NCBI GenBank assembly: GCA_945861635.1 | Contig: CAMAWH010000004.1 | Span: 1-64,000, forward strand | DNA length: 64,000 bases | Reading direction: 5' to 3' | DNA from: Klebsiella pneumoniae | GTDB taxonomy: Bacteria; Myxococcota_A; UBA796; SXON01 | Part shown: positions 36,627 through 45,773 of the stretch, one piece after another | Position numbering within the stretch: the first letter of the stretch is position 1 | How the letters are laid out: each line of letters starts with the position of its first letter | The notes under the pieces: generated by a model | What the model was told of the DNA's origin: nothing | Seen by the model: only the letters and a program-made list of their open reading frames with translations | The model's database searches: none | Made by a program: the position numbers and the translations under genes

Positions 36627-37106
36627 ATGCTTCGCCGGTTGATGAACCTGCCGCTTACCGTCGCCAGTCGCGTGGCAAAGACCTTTCAGGATCGCGAGGA
36701 CGCGCGCCTGAAGGAAAAGTACAACACCGCCTCGGACCCCGGAACGATCGGGATAGACCGGGACATTTCCGGCCCCCGTGAGGGTGCATTGGCCGTCGAA
36801 ATGACGATGGACGCGGTCGCCGTACTCGCCACGATGAAGTCGCGACCGATTGCGTTTGTCGACGTTCGTGAGGACGCGCTGTTTTCCGCCGGCCACATCC
36901 CCGGGGCAATGTCCATGCCCCTTTCCACGGTTGGCGTTCGCGTCAGTGAACTCGCGTGGGATCAGGTGGTGGTCGCCTACTGTGAGGACGGGAAGAAAAG
37001 CGCGCAGGCAGTCGCTTTCTTTCGTGAACGAGGAATGGAGGACACATTCGCCCTCAATGGCGGGTTGGGCGCTTGGCGGGCAGCTGGCGGAGGCGTGCAA
37101 CGATGA
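36627..37106 (+). CDS. Rhodanese-like sulfurtransferase
   Basis: A 159-aa protein. The rhodanese domain spans about residues 55-155: AVLATMKSRPIAFVDVREDA, FSAGHIPGAMSMPLS, and the active-site loop AYCEDGKKSAQAVAFFRERG, with Cys as the persulfide carrier, ending LNGGLGAWRAAGG. The loop CEDGKKS is that of single-domain sulfurtransferases. The N-terminal 50 residues are an extension with a basic amphipathic start. Its stop overlaps the next ATG (ATGA), forming a three-gene coupled operon with the GNAT enzyme and a lipoprotein. Confidence 0.88.
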   Translation: MLRRLMNLPLTVASRVAKTFQDREDARLKEKYNTASDPGTIGIDRDISGPREGALAVEMTMDAVAVLATMKSRPIAFVDVREDALFSAGHIPGAMSMPLSTVGVRVSELAWDQVVVAYCEDGKKSAQAVAFFRERGMEDTFALNGGLGAWRAAGGGVQR

Positions 37107-37630
37107 ACGGATGGAATCCGCCGAAGCTGACCACCGATCGGTTGGTGATTCGGGCGTTTCAAGTCGAGGATCTGGAGGCCGTCCATGCCTATGCGCGCGC
37201 GCACCCGGCGGGTGTCTACGGCAGTTGGCTGGGTGGAAACGGGCCGACGGACGTTGCGCGGTACATCGCCGACACGGTGGCGCGGTATGGTCGCCCGCCG
37301 CGCATGGATCTCGGGGTCACCATGGGGGGGCGGCTGGTGGGCGGCGTTGCGTTCCGCCAGGTTTGGATTTCGCCCCCGGCGTTGGAGGTGGGTTGGGTCC
37401 TGCACCCGACGGTCTCGGGTCAGGGCGTGGCGAGGGAAGCCGTGGCGGCGTTGATCTCTCATGTATACGGAGTATTTCCGGAAATGATTCGTTTGGAAGC
37501 GCGGGTCCGGCTCGTCGATGCCGGCGGCATTAAATTGCTGGAGGGTTTGGGTTTCGAAAGGGAGGGCGTGCTGCGCTACGGCGCAGGTGAGGCGGGTGAC
37601 GCCGCCATTTACGGGCTGTTGCGCACATGA
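37103..37630 (+). CDS. GNAT family N-acetyltransferase
   Basis: A 175-aa RimJ/RimL-like acetyltransferase. It begins with the family's LTTDRLVIRAFQVEDLEAVH and has GVTMGGRLVGGVAFRQVW, the acetyl-CoA loop GWVLHPTVSGQGVAREAVAA, LEARVRLVDAGGIKLLEGLG and FEREGVLRYGAG at the end. It transfers acetyl from acetyl-CoA to an amine, possibly a protein N-terminus. ATG 37103 overlaps the rhodanese stop, and its own stop overlaps ATG 37627; all three genes are probably translated in sequence. Confidence 0.9.
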   Translation: MNGWNPPKLTTDRLVIRAFQVEDLEAVHAYARAHPAGVYGSWLGGNGPTDVARYIADTVARYGRPPRMDLGVTMGGRLVGGVAFRQVWISPPALEVGWVLHPTVSGQGVAREAVAALISHVYGVFPEMIRLEARVRLVDAGGIKLLEGLGFEREGVLRYGAGEAGDAAIYGLLRT

Positions 37631-38184
37631 GCCTTTTCCTGCTGTTTGCGTGCGGTGAAATCCAGGCGCAGGCCAAGAAGGTCCAGCGTGCCGCCCAAGC
37701 GGCAAAGGAAGAGGCGGCACGTCCAAAAGTGCAATGTGAAGGCACATTTGACTCCGAGCCGCCGCATGGCTGCCTCACCGGAGAGTTGCACTGTGGTGAC
37801 GTCATCGACGGCACGACCGTCGGCGGAGATTCCAACTGGGACGACGATTTTTACTCCGGGGCATTTTGTTTCACGGCGGGGCAGCGTCATTCCGCCAGCG
37901 AGCGGGTGTACGACCTGAAAATCCCAGCGCACACCAGCGTCGATATTCGGTTGGATTCCGATTGCGTGGACCTCGACCTGGTGGTGGCTGCGTGGAAATA
38001 TGAGGGGAGTTGCCCCGATATCCACCACGCAATCCTTGAATGTGAGGCAGACACGGACAAGGCCGGCGGGCGCGTGCACCTTGAAGTGTTCAACCCGAGG
38101 GAGTTCCTTGTGGCGGTCGATGGCAAAAACGGCGCGACGGGGCCCTTTCGTTTGACGGTTGTTTGCGGGCCGTTGAAGCGCTGA
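37627..38184 (+). CDS. Cys-rich lipoprotein of unknown function
   Basis: A 185-aa lipoprotein: MSLFLLFAC puts the lipobox Cys at residue 9, followed by an Ala/Lys/Glu-rich helix (IQAQAKKVQRAAQAAKEEA). The mature domain has about nine Cys and a beta-sandwich look (GELHCGDVIDGTTVGGDSNW, VYDLKIPAHTSVDIRLDSDC, VDLDLVVAAWKYEGSCPD, FLVAVDGKNGATGPFRLTV), similar to bacterial pre-peptidase C-terminal (PPC) domains. Third gene of the ATGA-coupled operon. Exported, probably disulfide-bonded. Confidence 0.75.
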   Translation: MSLFLLFACGEIQAQAKKVQRAAQAAKEEAARPKVQCEGTFDSEPPHGCLTGELHCGDVIDGTTVGGDSNWDDDFYSGAFCFTAGQRHSASERVYDLKIPAHTSVDIRLDSDCVDLDLVVAAWKYEGSCPDIHHAILECEADTDKAGGRVHLEVFNPREFLVAVDGKNGATGPFRLTVVCGPLKR

Positions 38185-38217
38185 CGTTCGTCGTAGACCG
38201 ACGCTTGCCGTCGGCTG

Positions 38218-40497
38218 TCAGGCGTTGGTCGCCCGGATCAGGTTCAGCGCACTGCCCGCGACGAACCACTTGAATTGGTCGCGCGAAATCGTTGATTTTA
38301 CCGGAATGCGCTCCACCGAGCCGTCGGCATGCGTGAGGACAAGCGCCGGCGCTTGTCCGTGCGGGATGCCAGCAACGCCCTCGATCGCCACGCGATCCTC
38401 GGCCTGGACGCGCGCGTAGTCGGCGGGGTCGGCAAACGTCAGCGGCAACAAGCCCTGTTTCTTCAGGTTGGTCTCGTGGATACGCGCAAACGAGCGCGCG
38501 ACCACCGCTCGGCAACCCATCAAGCGCGGCTCCATGGCAGCGTGCTCGCGCGACGAACCTTCTCCGTAGTTCTCATCCCCAATCGCGACCCAGCCCTGTC
38601 CAGCCGCGCGGTAGCGCTTGGCGAGGTCGGGGTATTTCACGCCCGGCTCGCCGGCGAGCACGTCGATGCCCTTGCCCATCTCGCCTGTAAAGGCATTGTT
38701 GGCCGTCATGAAAAGGTTTCCGGAAATATTCGTGAGGTGTCCCCGGAACTTCAACCACGGACCGGCGGCGGAAATGTGGTCGGTGGTGCATTTTCCTTTG
38801 GCCTTCATCAACACGACGAGGTTTCCGATGTCGTTTCCATCCCAGGCCGCAAACGGCGTGAGGCGCTCCAATCGTTCGCTGGTGGCGGAAACGGCGACGT
38901 CCACGTTTCGCCCGTCGGCCGTTGGCGCGATGAACCCAGCGAACCCCGCCGCAAACCCGCGGCGCGGCAATTCGTCACCTGTCGGCGCCTCAAACTTCAG
39001 CGTCTTTCCATCGCGCGTGATGGTGTCCGTCAGCGGGTTGAACCGCAAATCCCCCGCGAATGCGAGCGCGGTCACGATTTCGGGGCTGCCGATGAAACTC
39101 AACGTCGCCGTATTTCCGTCGTTGCGCGCCGGGAAGTTCCGGTTGAAGGAAGAAACGATGGTATTGGATTCTCCGCCCTGAATGTCGTCACGTTTCCACT
39201 GTCCGATGCACGGGCCGCAAGCGTTCGCCAGCACGATTCCGCCTACGTTTGCGAGGTCCGCCATCTGCCCGTCACGTTGGATGGTCTGGTAGATTTGGTC
39301 GGACCCCGGCGAAATCAGGAACGGCGTCACCGTCCGCAACCCCGCGTTCGCAGCTTGGCGAGCGAGGTGCGCTGCCCGCTCAATATCTTCGTACGACGAG
39401 TTGGTGCAGGACCCAATCAACGCGGACGAAATGCGAGCCGGATATCCTTCTTTGGCAACCGCGGCGGCGACTTCAGAAATCGGCCTCGCCAAATCCGGCG
39501 TGTGCGGACCCACCAGATGCGGCTCCAGCGCAGACAGGTCGATTTCTACCACCCGATCGTAATAATCCGCCGGGCTGGCGATCACTTCCGGGTCCGCCGT
39601 CAATGCACCCGCGTTTGCGTTGCAGAGATCCGCGATATCGCTTCGATTGGTAGCCCGCAGATACACGGCCATGCGTTCGTCGTACGGGAACACCGACGTC
39701 GTCGCACCCAACTCTGCGCCCATGTTGCAGATAGTCGCTTTTCCGGTACAGGACAAACTCTCACATCCGGGGCCGAAATATTCGACGATGGCGTTGGTTC
39801 CGCCCTTCACCGTCAGGATTCCCGCCAACTTCAGGATGACATCCTTCGCCGACGTCCAACCCGACAGCTTCCCGGTGAGCTTCACGCCGATGACCTTCGG
39901 ACTGAGCACTTCCCACGGCATGCCGACCATCGCGTCCACCGCATCTGCGCCGCCAACGCCGATCGCCAGCATGCCGAGCCCGCCGGCATTCGGCGTGTGG
40001 CTGTCCGTGCCGATCATGAGTGTGCCTGGGCACGCGTAGTTTTCCAGGATTACCTGATGGATGATGCCGGCACCCGGCTTCCAGAATCCGATGCCGTAGC
40101 GCTCGGACACGGTACGGAGGAATTCGTAGACTTCGAAGTTTTCCTCCAGGGCAACCGTCATGTCCGCGTCGGCGCCGAGTCGTGCTCGAATGAGGTGATC
40201 ACAGTGAACGGTGCTTGGAACCGCCGTAGTATCCTTTCCTGCGAGCATGAACTGCAAAAGCGCCATCTGGGCCGTCGCGTCCTGCATCGCCACCCGATCC
40301 GGATTCAGATCGATAAAGCTCTTTCCCCGCTCGAACGCCGCCCCTTCCGGATCCGTCAGGTGGGCGAACAGGATCTTCTCGGCCAGGGTGATCGCCCGCC
40401 CGAACCGACGGCGCGCAATGGCATGGCGGGCGGGAAACCTGGAGAAGAGTGCGCGGATGGCGTCGGACAAGGCGACCTCGGGGTGGGCGAGCGCCAC
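38218..40497 (-). CDS. Aconitate hydratase, mitochondrial type
   Basis: A 759-aa TCA-cycle enzyme that interconverts citrate and isocitrate using a 4Fe-4S cluster. The cluster cysteines are in [11 protein letters not shown] (C364) and [14 protein letters not shown] (C427, C430). Other signatures are [52 protein letters not shown] and the swivel domain's [20 protein letters not shown]. Sequence style and length fit the animal-mitochondrial/Bacteroidetes-type class rather than AcnA (about 890 aa) or AcnB. It is the last gene of the operon MglA-like, recJ, SDR, aconitase, 13 nt after the SDR. Confidence 0.95.
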   Translation of the reverse strand: MALAHPEVALSDAIRALFSRFPARHAIARRRFGRAITLAEKILFAHLTDPEGAAFERGKSFIDLNPDRVAMQDATAQMALLQFMLAGKDTTAVPSTVHCDHLIRARLGADADMTVALEENFEVYEFLRTVSERYGIGFWKPGAGIIHQVILENYACPGTLMIGTDSHTPNAGGLGMLAIGVGGADAVDAMVGMPWEVLSPKVIGVKLTGKLSGWTSAKDVILKLAGILTVKGGTNAIVEYFGPGCESLSCTGKATICNMGAELGATTSVFPYDERMAVYLRATNRSDIADLCNANAGALTADPEVIASPADYYDRVVEIDLSALEPHLVGPHTPDLARPISEVAAAVAKEGYPARISSALIGSCTNSSYEDIERAAHLARQAANAGLRTVTPFLISPGSDQIYQTIQRDGQMADLANVGGIVLANACGPCIGQWKRDDIQGGESNTIVSSFNRNFPARNDGNTATLSFIGSPEIVTALAFAGDLRFNPLTDTITRDGKTLKFEAPTGDELPRRGFAAGFAGFIAPTADGRNVDVAVSATSERLERLTPFAAWDGNDIGNLVVLMKAKGKCTTDHISAAGPWLKFRGHLTNISGNLFMTANNAFTGEMGKGIDVLAGEPGVKYPDLAKRYRAAGQGWVAIGDENYGEGSSREHAAMEPRLMGCRAVVARSFARIHETNLKKQGLLPLTFADPADYARVQAEDRVAIEGVAGIPHGQAPALVLTHADGSVERIPVKSTISRDQFKWFVAGSALNLIRATNA

Positions 40498-40510
40498 TTA
40501 ACCGGGGCCG

Positions 40511-41263
40511 TCAGCCCATGCGAAACGCGACCATGGCCCGATCCCACAACCAATTGGGAATAAATCGGGCAATGTTCATCAGGAGTTTCATCCGCCACGG
40601 AAACGTGATTTCCGCGCGCCGCTTTTCCAATCCGTCGGCAACAATCCGCGCAGCGACCTCGGCGGAAATGAGGAAAGGCATGGGATGGCGATTCTTGTCC
40701 GTCAGCGGGGTTTTGACGAAGCCCGGGTGGATCGCCGTCACGGCGACACCGCGCCGCTTCAATTCAACCCGCCAACTCTCGAACAGCGTCGTGACAGCGG
40801 CTTTGCTTGCAGAATAAGCACCGTTGTTGGGGAGTCCGCGAAATCCGGCAACGCTCGAAACAACGGAAATGTGTCCGCGTTTACGCTCGATCATCCCGGG
40901 AAGTACGGCGCCGACTGCGTACAGCACACCATCGAAATTCACCCGCATGATTAGCTGGACGCCATCGACCGGATCTTTGTGCACGGGCGTCGGAAATGCG
41001 ATTCCGGCGTTCGCGATCAATAGTTCCGTGGGACCGAGCGCGGCTTCCAACGTTGCCACCGCTTCGGTCAACGCCGCACGGTCCGTCGTGTCGGCGGCCG
41101 CGACGGCGGCCTTTCCTCCTGCCGCCGAAATTTCCGCCGCAAGCGCGTCCAACAACTCTCGCCGGCGGGCAATTAATCCCACCGCGTGACCCCTTCGGGC
41201 CAACTCTCGAGCAAGCGCAGCGCCTATCCCTGTGGACGCGCCGGTGATCAGGGTGACAGGCAT
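40511..41263 (-). CDS. Short-chain dehydrogenase/reductase
   Basis: A 250-aa classical SDR. It has the cofactor loop TGASTGIGAALARELARRGH, an Arg pair (IARRRE) favouring NADP(H), NAGIAFPTP, and the catalytic set with Ser in SVVSSVAGF and YSASK. A C-terminal extension (MKLLMNIARFIPNWLWDRAM) looks amphipathic or membrane-attaching, as in SDRs acting on lipids or retinoid-like substrates. Substrate cannot be told. Eight nt after recJ and 13 nt before the aconitase gene in one operon. Confidence 0.92.
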   Translation of the reverse strand: MPVTLITGASTGIGAALARELARRGHAVGLIARRRELLDALAAEISAAGGKAAVAAADTTDRAALTEAVATLEAALGPTELLIANAGIAFPTPVHKDPVDGVQLIMRVNFDGVLYAVGAVLPGMIERKRGHISVVSSVAGFRGLPNNGAYSASKAAVTTLFESWRVELKRRGVAVTAIHPGFVKTPLTDKNRHPMPFLISAEVAARIVADGLEKRRAEITFPWRMKLLMNIARFIPNWLWDRAMVAFRMG

Positions 41264-41271
41264 GCGCGCAC

Positions 41272-42954
41272 TTAACCCACGTCTTCGACCACCACCCGCG
41301 CCCGCACCCTCCCCTGATACTCGTCGGAAATTACTTCCCCCAACACGGCCCGGGCCCCCGCCAATTGATCGACGCGATCACCAAGGCCCCACCACACGGC
41401 ATCCGCGCCCCCCACCGAAAAGAACGCGTGCTTCTCCTTGATCATGCGAATCCCCGTAATCGCGCCGTTCACAACCAACTTGGCCTTCGGATTTCCCTTT
41501 CCGCACGGCTCGAGTCGCGCCAGCTCATGCGCCAGTTCCAGCGAAACGGCGCGCCCGTCGATCTCGGCGTCCACATCTTCCTCGCCGGAAATGTCGCTGT
41601 CGCCCAGATGCGCGGTGACGAATGCCGCCAGCTCCATCGCCATTTGTGGCAGGTCCGCCGTGGCCACCGTGAAGCCCGCGGCGGCCGCGTGTCCGCCATA
41701 GCGCACCAGCAAATGCGCGACGGCGTCCAACGCCTTGACGGCGTGAACGGCGGCCGTTGACCGAACGCTCCCGGTCGCGACGGGACCGAGCACGGAAACC
41801 AGCGCAACCGGACGATCCACCCGATCCCGCACCTTGCTCGCCACGATCCCGACCACCCCGCGGTGAAATCCTTCCTCCTCGCTGCCCCAGACGACCACGA
41901 ATGCAGGTGGATCTTCGCCCACGCGGCGCATCGCCAACTCCGTCATCCGTTCCTGAATGTCTCGACGTTCCTGATTCAGCTCGTCCAAAAGCCCCGCCTG
42001 TTTCGCTGCAGAAGCCGGATCGCGCTCGCGAATGAGCCGAATCACGGCGCCCGCGTCGGCCAGTCGCCCCGCGGCATTGATTCGCGGCCCCAACTGCCAG
42101 CCCAACGTGCCGGCGGTGATCGCTCCCGCCTTTGCCCCCGCCACATCCAAAAGGGCCTGCAAACCCGGCGCGTGACGTCCCATGTTCAGCGCGCGCAACC
42201 CAAGCGTAACAATCGCCCGATTTTCCGCATTTCCAAGATCGACGACATCGGCCACTGTCCCGATCGCGGCCAGCTTCATCATGGAGGCGAGCACGTCATC
42301 GCGCCGTGGATCGCCGGTCAACAGGGCCGTTGCCAACTTCAGGGACACGCCGCACGCGGCCAGCGATTTATTCGGATATTCGCATCCCACCTGAGGCGGG
42401 CAGAGTACCGCAAAGGCATCGGTCGGAACGCTCTCCCCAGCGGGAAGGTGGTGATCGACGATGATAACGTCGATACCCAGCGCGCGGGCCCGCGAGACCG
42501 ACGCGTGATCTCGAACGCCAATATCGGCTGTGATCAGGAGCCTGACCTCCGCTGCGTGGGCGTGCTCGACGGCGCGGAGCGACAGTCCGTACCCCTCGGT
42601 GAAGCGGTCGGGCTGGTGGTAGGTGATCTGACCGGCGCCGGCCCGCTCCAGCGCCGCCTGCAGAATGAGGCAGGAGGTGGTGCCGTCCACATCGTAATCC
42701 GTCACGAGGCGGATGTGTTCGCCCTCTCGGATGGCCTTGTGGATGCGGTCCACCGCGCGATCGATACCGAGGAGCGACGCGCAGTCGTGCAGGTCACCCA
42801 CGCTGGGCGTGAAAAAACCTGCGCTCGCCCCACGCGCGGCAAAAACCCGTGCAGCGGCCGACGTCACGCCAAGCTGCGCCGAGATGCGGGCGAGGGCACC
42901 CTCGTTCGCCTCTCGTAGCCGCCACCGCCGCCCGGACCGACTCTGCGTGATCAG
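41272..42954 (-). CDS. recJ: Single-stranded-DNA exonuclease RecJ, probable CTG start
   Basis: About 560 aa. RecJ degrades single-stranded DNA 5' to 3' in recombination and mismatch repair. The DHH phosphoesterase core shows VTDYDVDGTTS, ITADIGVRDH, VDHHLP, IGTVADVVDL and PRINAAGRLADA; the DHHA1 part is VRYGGHAAAAGFTVA; an OB-like end closes the protein. The first ATG, GTG or TTG (GTG 42867) would drop a conserved N-terminus (RRWRLREANEGALARISAQL). A CTG at 42954-42952 overlaps the upstream TGA as CTGA, in the same geometry as this genome's ATGA overlaps, and gives the full protein. I therefore start there. Operon with the MglA-like GTPase and SDR. Confidence 0.88.
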   Translation of the reverse strand: MITQSRSGRRWRLREANEGALARISAQLGVTSAAARVFAARGASAGFFTPSVGDLHDCASLLGIDRAVDRIHKAIREGEHIRLVTDYDVDGTTSCLILQAALERAGAGQITYHQPDRFTEGYGLSLRAVEHAHAAEVRLLITADIGVRDHASVSRARALGIDVIIVDHHLPAGESVPTDAFAVLCPPQVGCEYPNKSLAACGVSLKLATALLTGDPRRDDVLASMMKLAAIGTVADVVDLGNAENRAIVTLGLRALNMGRHAPGLQALLDVAGAKAGAITAGTLGWQLGPRINAAGRLADAGAVIRLIRERDPASAAKQAGLLDELNQERRDIQERMTELAMRRVGEDPPAFVVVWGSEEEGFHRGVVGIVASKVRDRVDRPVALVSVLGPVATGSVRSTAAVHAVKALDAVAHLLVRYGGHAAAAGFTVATADLPQMAMELAAFVTAHLGDSDISGEEDVDAEIDGRAVSLELAHELARLEPCGKGNPKAKLVVNGAITGIRMIKEKHAFFSVGGADAVWWGLGDRVDQLAGARAVLGEVISDEYQGRVRARVVVEDVG

Positions 42955-44279
42955 AAGACCACCGCGCCCACGACGATGCCAACCATCACGCCGATCGCAG
43001 CGCCGAGCATCGCGGCTGTTCCCAGCAGGATCCAGTTCGGTTGGTCGTTCACAGGTTCGGGCGCTGGCGCACGGAGCGGCGCGCGGGCGATGACCGTCAC
43101 GGGGTGGAGGCGCGCTTCTCCCCCTTTTTCAAGCACGAGATCGAAGACGACGCGCCCGGCGTCCACCCGAGCGTTCTGCACCTCCCGACAACGCGTCCCG
43201 GCGATGAGCGCGGGGTCGATGCCCGCTTCCAGGGGTTGCCCCGCAGGAAGGGCGGGACGCGTGAACGCGACCTCATGGGCGCGCTCCTGTGTGGGTGGCG
43301 GTGGCGGCAGGGGTGGGATGGGGCCCGAGCGTGAACCGGTGATCGTGCCCGGCTTCTGGGCGTCGGCTCCCCGGGTGGCCGGATGGGCGTCGGCGGTTTG
43401 GGCGGTCGCCGGCTTGGCGGCGGCTTGTTGCGGCCCGGCTGCGGGTGCGCTGCTCGCGGCGGGCGCGGGCACATGCTTGGCAAGATACTCGTTGGCGCGC
43501 TCCACGTTTGCGAGCAGGTACGCATCGACATCGCTGGCTTTGAGCTGGCCACTTGCCTTGAGCAACTGCCCCTGCTCTTCCTCGAACGGTCGAACCTTCT
43601 TGATCTTTTCCAGATGGTCGCGAATGACCTTGCGATCGTCCTCCGCTTGCGGGCGCTCGATTGCCGTGAGTTGCACGGCCGTCTGACGCCCGGCCAGATT
43701 GTCGCGGATGCGCGCCGCTGCAATGTCGGTCACCGCCTTCAGCGTCTCGGCAACGCCTTTGCCTTCGAACGCGATCGCTTCGATGAGGGGCACGCCAAAC
43801 GGATTGAGGTCCGTGCCCATTTCCGCCACGCTGCGGGCGTTCGGCGCGTCGCGCTTGTTGAGCTGGATGACGAGCGGGATGGAGGAGAGGTCCAGACCGT
43901 GCGAGCGCAGGTTCTCTTCGAGGTCCACGAGCGAGTCGATGTTCGCATCGGCACGGTCGGGGTTGCAATCGGCCACAAACACCACCGCATCCGCACCCTG
44001 CAGGACGACGCGGCGCGTTTCTTTGTAAAACACCTGCCCGGGAACCGTGAACAACTTGAATTTGGCGGTGAAGCCGGCGATCTGCCCGATTTGCAACGGA
44101 ACGTAATCGAAGAAGAGCGTGCGGTCCTCAGCGGTCGACAGTGAGTGCAACTCCCCACGTTGTTGCGCGGGAACAAGGCCGTGTAGCACCTGCACGTTCG
44201 TGGTCTTTCCAGAAAATGCAGGTCCATAGTAAACGATCTTCGCCTCGACTTCTTTTCGGGCAAAGTTGATCAGCGCCAT
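42951..44279 (-). CDS. MglA-like small GTPase with C-terminal tail anchor
   Basis: A 442-aa protein. Residues 1-190 are an MglA-type Ras-like GTPase: P-loop GPAFSGKTTN (19-28), SLSTAEDRTLFFDY with Arg at 53, TVPGQVFY with Gln at 82, NKRD at 141-144. Those residues stand at the same numbers as in Myxococcus MglA, the polarity switch for motility. A helical region and Pro/Ala-rich linker follow, then a small beta domain (about 345-410, CREVQNARVDAGRVVFDLVL). The last 25 residues are one hydrophobic helix (ILLGTAAMLGAAIGVMVGIV...), so the GTPase is tail-anchored to the membrane, unlike soluble MglA. No MglB/roadblock partner is adjacent. Heads the recJ-SDR-aconitase operon. Confidence 0.9.
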   Translation of the reverse strand: MALINFARKEVEAKIVYYGPAFSGKTTNVQVLHGLVPAQQRGELHSLSTAEDRTLFFDYVPLQIGQIAGFTAKFKLFTVPGQVFYKETRRVVLQGADAVVFVADCNPDRADANIDSLVDLEENLRSHGLDLSSIPLVIQLNKRDAPNARSVAEMGTDLNPFGVPLIEAIAFEGKGVAETLKAVTDIAAARIRDNLAGRQTAVQLTAIERPQAEDDRKVIRDHLEKIKKVRPFEEEQGQLLKASGQLKASDVDAYLLANVERANEYLAKHVPAPAASSAPAAGPQQAAAKPATAQTADAHPATRGADAQKPGTITGSRSGPIPPLPPPPPTQERAHEVAFTRPALPAGQPLEAGIDPALIAGTRCREVQNARVDAGRVVFDLVLEKGGEARLHPVTVIARAPLRAPAPEPVNDQPNWILLGTAAMLGAAIGVMVGIVVGAVVF

Positions 44280-44306
44280 CGGCGAATGATACGCCATGCC
44301 GCCGCC

Positions 44307-45107
44307 ATGCACCCGCTCATCCCCTGGTTTGAATCCCCCGCCGTCAGCTTCCCGTTTCCCTTCGTCGGGTCCCTCACCATCCACGGCTTCGGCGTGCTGG
44401 TGGCGATGGGGTTCTACTTCGGCAGTTGGGTTGCCCAACGCAAGGCCGAACGGTTCGGGGGAAGTGCGGATGCCATCAATCGCCTGGTCGGATGGCTGGT
44501 CGTAGGCACCTTCATCGGCGGCCACTGGGGCGATCTACTTTTCTACCATCCCGAGGACATCGTCAAGGATCCGATGTCGCTCTTGCGGTTCTGGCAGGGC
44601 CTCTCCTCGTTCGGCGGCTTCCTCGTCTGCGTGCCGATAACGGTGTGGTTTTTCTGGCGGGAGAAGAAGCCGTTCTGGCCCCACGCCGATGCGCTGGCGA
44701 TCGCGCTCACGCTGGGGTGGTTCTTCGGCCGGGTGGGCTGTTTCTCGGCGCACGATCACGCCGGTGAGCAGACGGAATTTTGGCTCGGCGTGTACGGCAT
44801 GTGCCCGGGACACAATCCGACGGTCGCGTGTCACGACATGGGGTTGTACGAGGCAATCTGGTCGTTTGGCATGTTCGTCGTTTTCACCATTCTCGACCGG
44901 AAGCCGCGCCCGCCGGGCTTCTATTGCGGCTGGCTCGCCATCAGCTACGGGCCGTGTCGTCTCGTGAGTGACTTCTACCGAAACGCCTCGGTGGACACAC
45001 GCTACTTCGGCATGACACCCGCGCAGTATTGCTCGATTCTGCTGATTGGCGTGGGCGTCGCGGTGCTGCTGACGATGCGCGGTCGGGTCGACCGTCTTAA
45101 AACCTGA
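44307..45107 (+). CDS. lgt: Prolipoprotein diacylglyceryl transferase
   Basis: A 266-aa inner-membrane enzyme that moves diacylglyceryl from phosphatidylglycerol to the lipobox Cys of prolipoproteins. It shows LTIHGFGVLVAMGFYFGSWV, VGTFIGGHWGDLLFYHPED, LSSFGGFLVCVPITVWFFWR and the Lgt signature GWFFGRVGCFSAHDHAG with the essential Arg. Six to seven membrane helices. ATG 44307 gives the usual MHPLIPW start; ATG 44286 is in frame upstream. The many lipobox proteins of this window are its likely substrates. Divergent from the GTPase gene; the 3' end overlaps the next convergent gene by 11 bp. Confidence 0.93.
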   Translation: MHPLIPWFESPAVSFPFPFVGSLTIHGFGVLVAMGFYFGSWVAQRKAERFGGSADAINRLVGWLVVGTFIGGHWGDLLFYHPEDIVKDPMSLLRFWQGLSSFGGFLVCVPITVWFFWREKKPFWPHADALAIALTLGWFFGRVGCFSAHDHAGEQTEFWLGVYGMCPGHNPTVACHDMGLYEAIWSFGMFVVFTILDRKPRPPGFYCGWLAISYGPCRLVSDFYRNASVDTRYFGMTPAQYCSILLIGVGVAVLLTMRGRVDRLKT

Positions 45108-45771
45108 TCCCCGTCCCCGCCCGTCCCGCAAAACCGGCAAACTGCACGCTTCCAAGCTGCTCAAGTTCCATGGGTGCGTTCCATTCGTAGCCGAACTCGG
45201 TCCACAGCCCCAGCCCGAGGCCGGACCGACCGAGCGGGATGGTGAATTCCACGCCGCCCGTGGCCAGCAGCCCGCCCGTCCAGCCGTTGACCGTCAGTTC
45301 GGAAGGATCCTCCTCCCCCGTACGATCTTCGTCGGCGTCGAGCTTCACGAGCGCATGCATGCCGGTGCCCTGCACCGTAGCGTAGAGGCCAAACCACCGC
45401 GTGAACTGCTTGTCGGCCTTCACGCCGAACGTCACCTGATCGCTCCAGAAGCCCGTGCGGACGATGGTGTTGCCGGAGTAGTAGTAGTCCTCGTCCACGG
45501 AATCCTCCTCCGCGTACACCGCCTCGTCGTCGTAGTCATACCCGCCATCGAGCGAGATTTCCCCGCCGACGGCCGCGTGTTGCCACCCGCCCACGAGCGC
45601 AAGGTGCTTGTGAATCGGGACACCGCCGCGGATGCCCCACGAGGCAAGAACACCGTCTCCACCAAGGAGATCCCAGCGGGGGTCGTTGGTTCCGACCCAG
45701 CCGAGCTCAAGGCCAACTTCGCGGGTGGAGGCCGATGCGGGAAGGGAGAGTGCGATGAGAAGGGCGAGCAT
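45097..45771 (-). CDS. Outer-membrane beta-barrel-like protein
   Basis: A 224-aa protein with signal peptide MLALLIALSLPASAS. The rest alternates hydrophobic and polar residues in amphipathic strands (VGLELGWVGTNDPRWD, ALVGGWQHAAVGGEISLDGG, VTFGVKADKQFTRWFGLYAT, LGLGLWTEFGYEWNAPM), and ends AGTGIRF with a terminal Phe, the Bam recognition signature. An acidic loop (YDYDDEAVYAEEDSVDEDYY) would face outward. It starts 2 nt after the stop of the lipoprotein gene 45774-47369 and is probably in one operon with it. Confidence 0.75.
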   Translation of the reverse strand: MLALLIALSLPASASTREVGLELGWVGTNDPRWDLLGGDGVLASWGIRGGVPIHKHLALVGGWQHAAVGGEISLDGGYDYDDEAVYAEEDSVDEDYYYSGNTIVRTGFWSDQVTFGVKADKQFTRWFGLYATVQGTGMHALVKLDADEDRTGEEDPSELTVNGWTGGLLATGGVEFTIPLGRSGLGLGLWTEFGYEWNAPMELEQLGSVQFAGFAGRAGTGIRF

Positions 45772-45773
45772 GA

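Noticed and set aside
38185..38217. CCGACG/CGTCGG hairpin between two convergent genes as terminator
   Set aside because: The stem is short and there is no T-run on either strand.
38329..40563. 744-codon plus-strand frame
   Set aside because: Antisense to the aconitase gene, which has all catalytic motifs.
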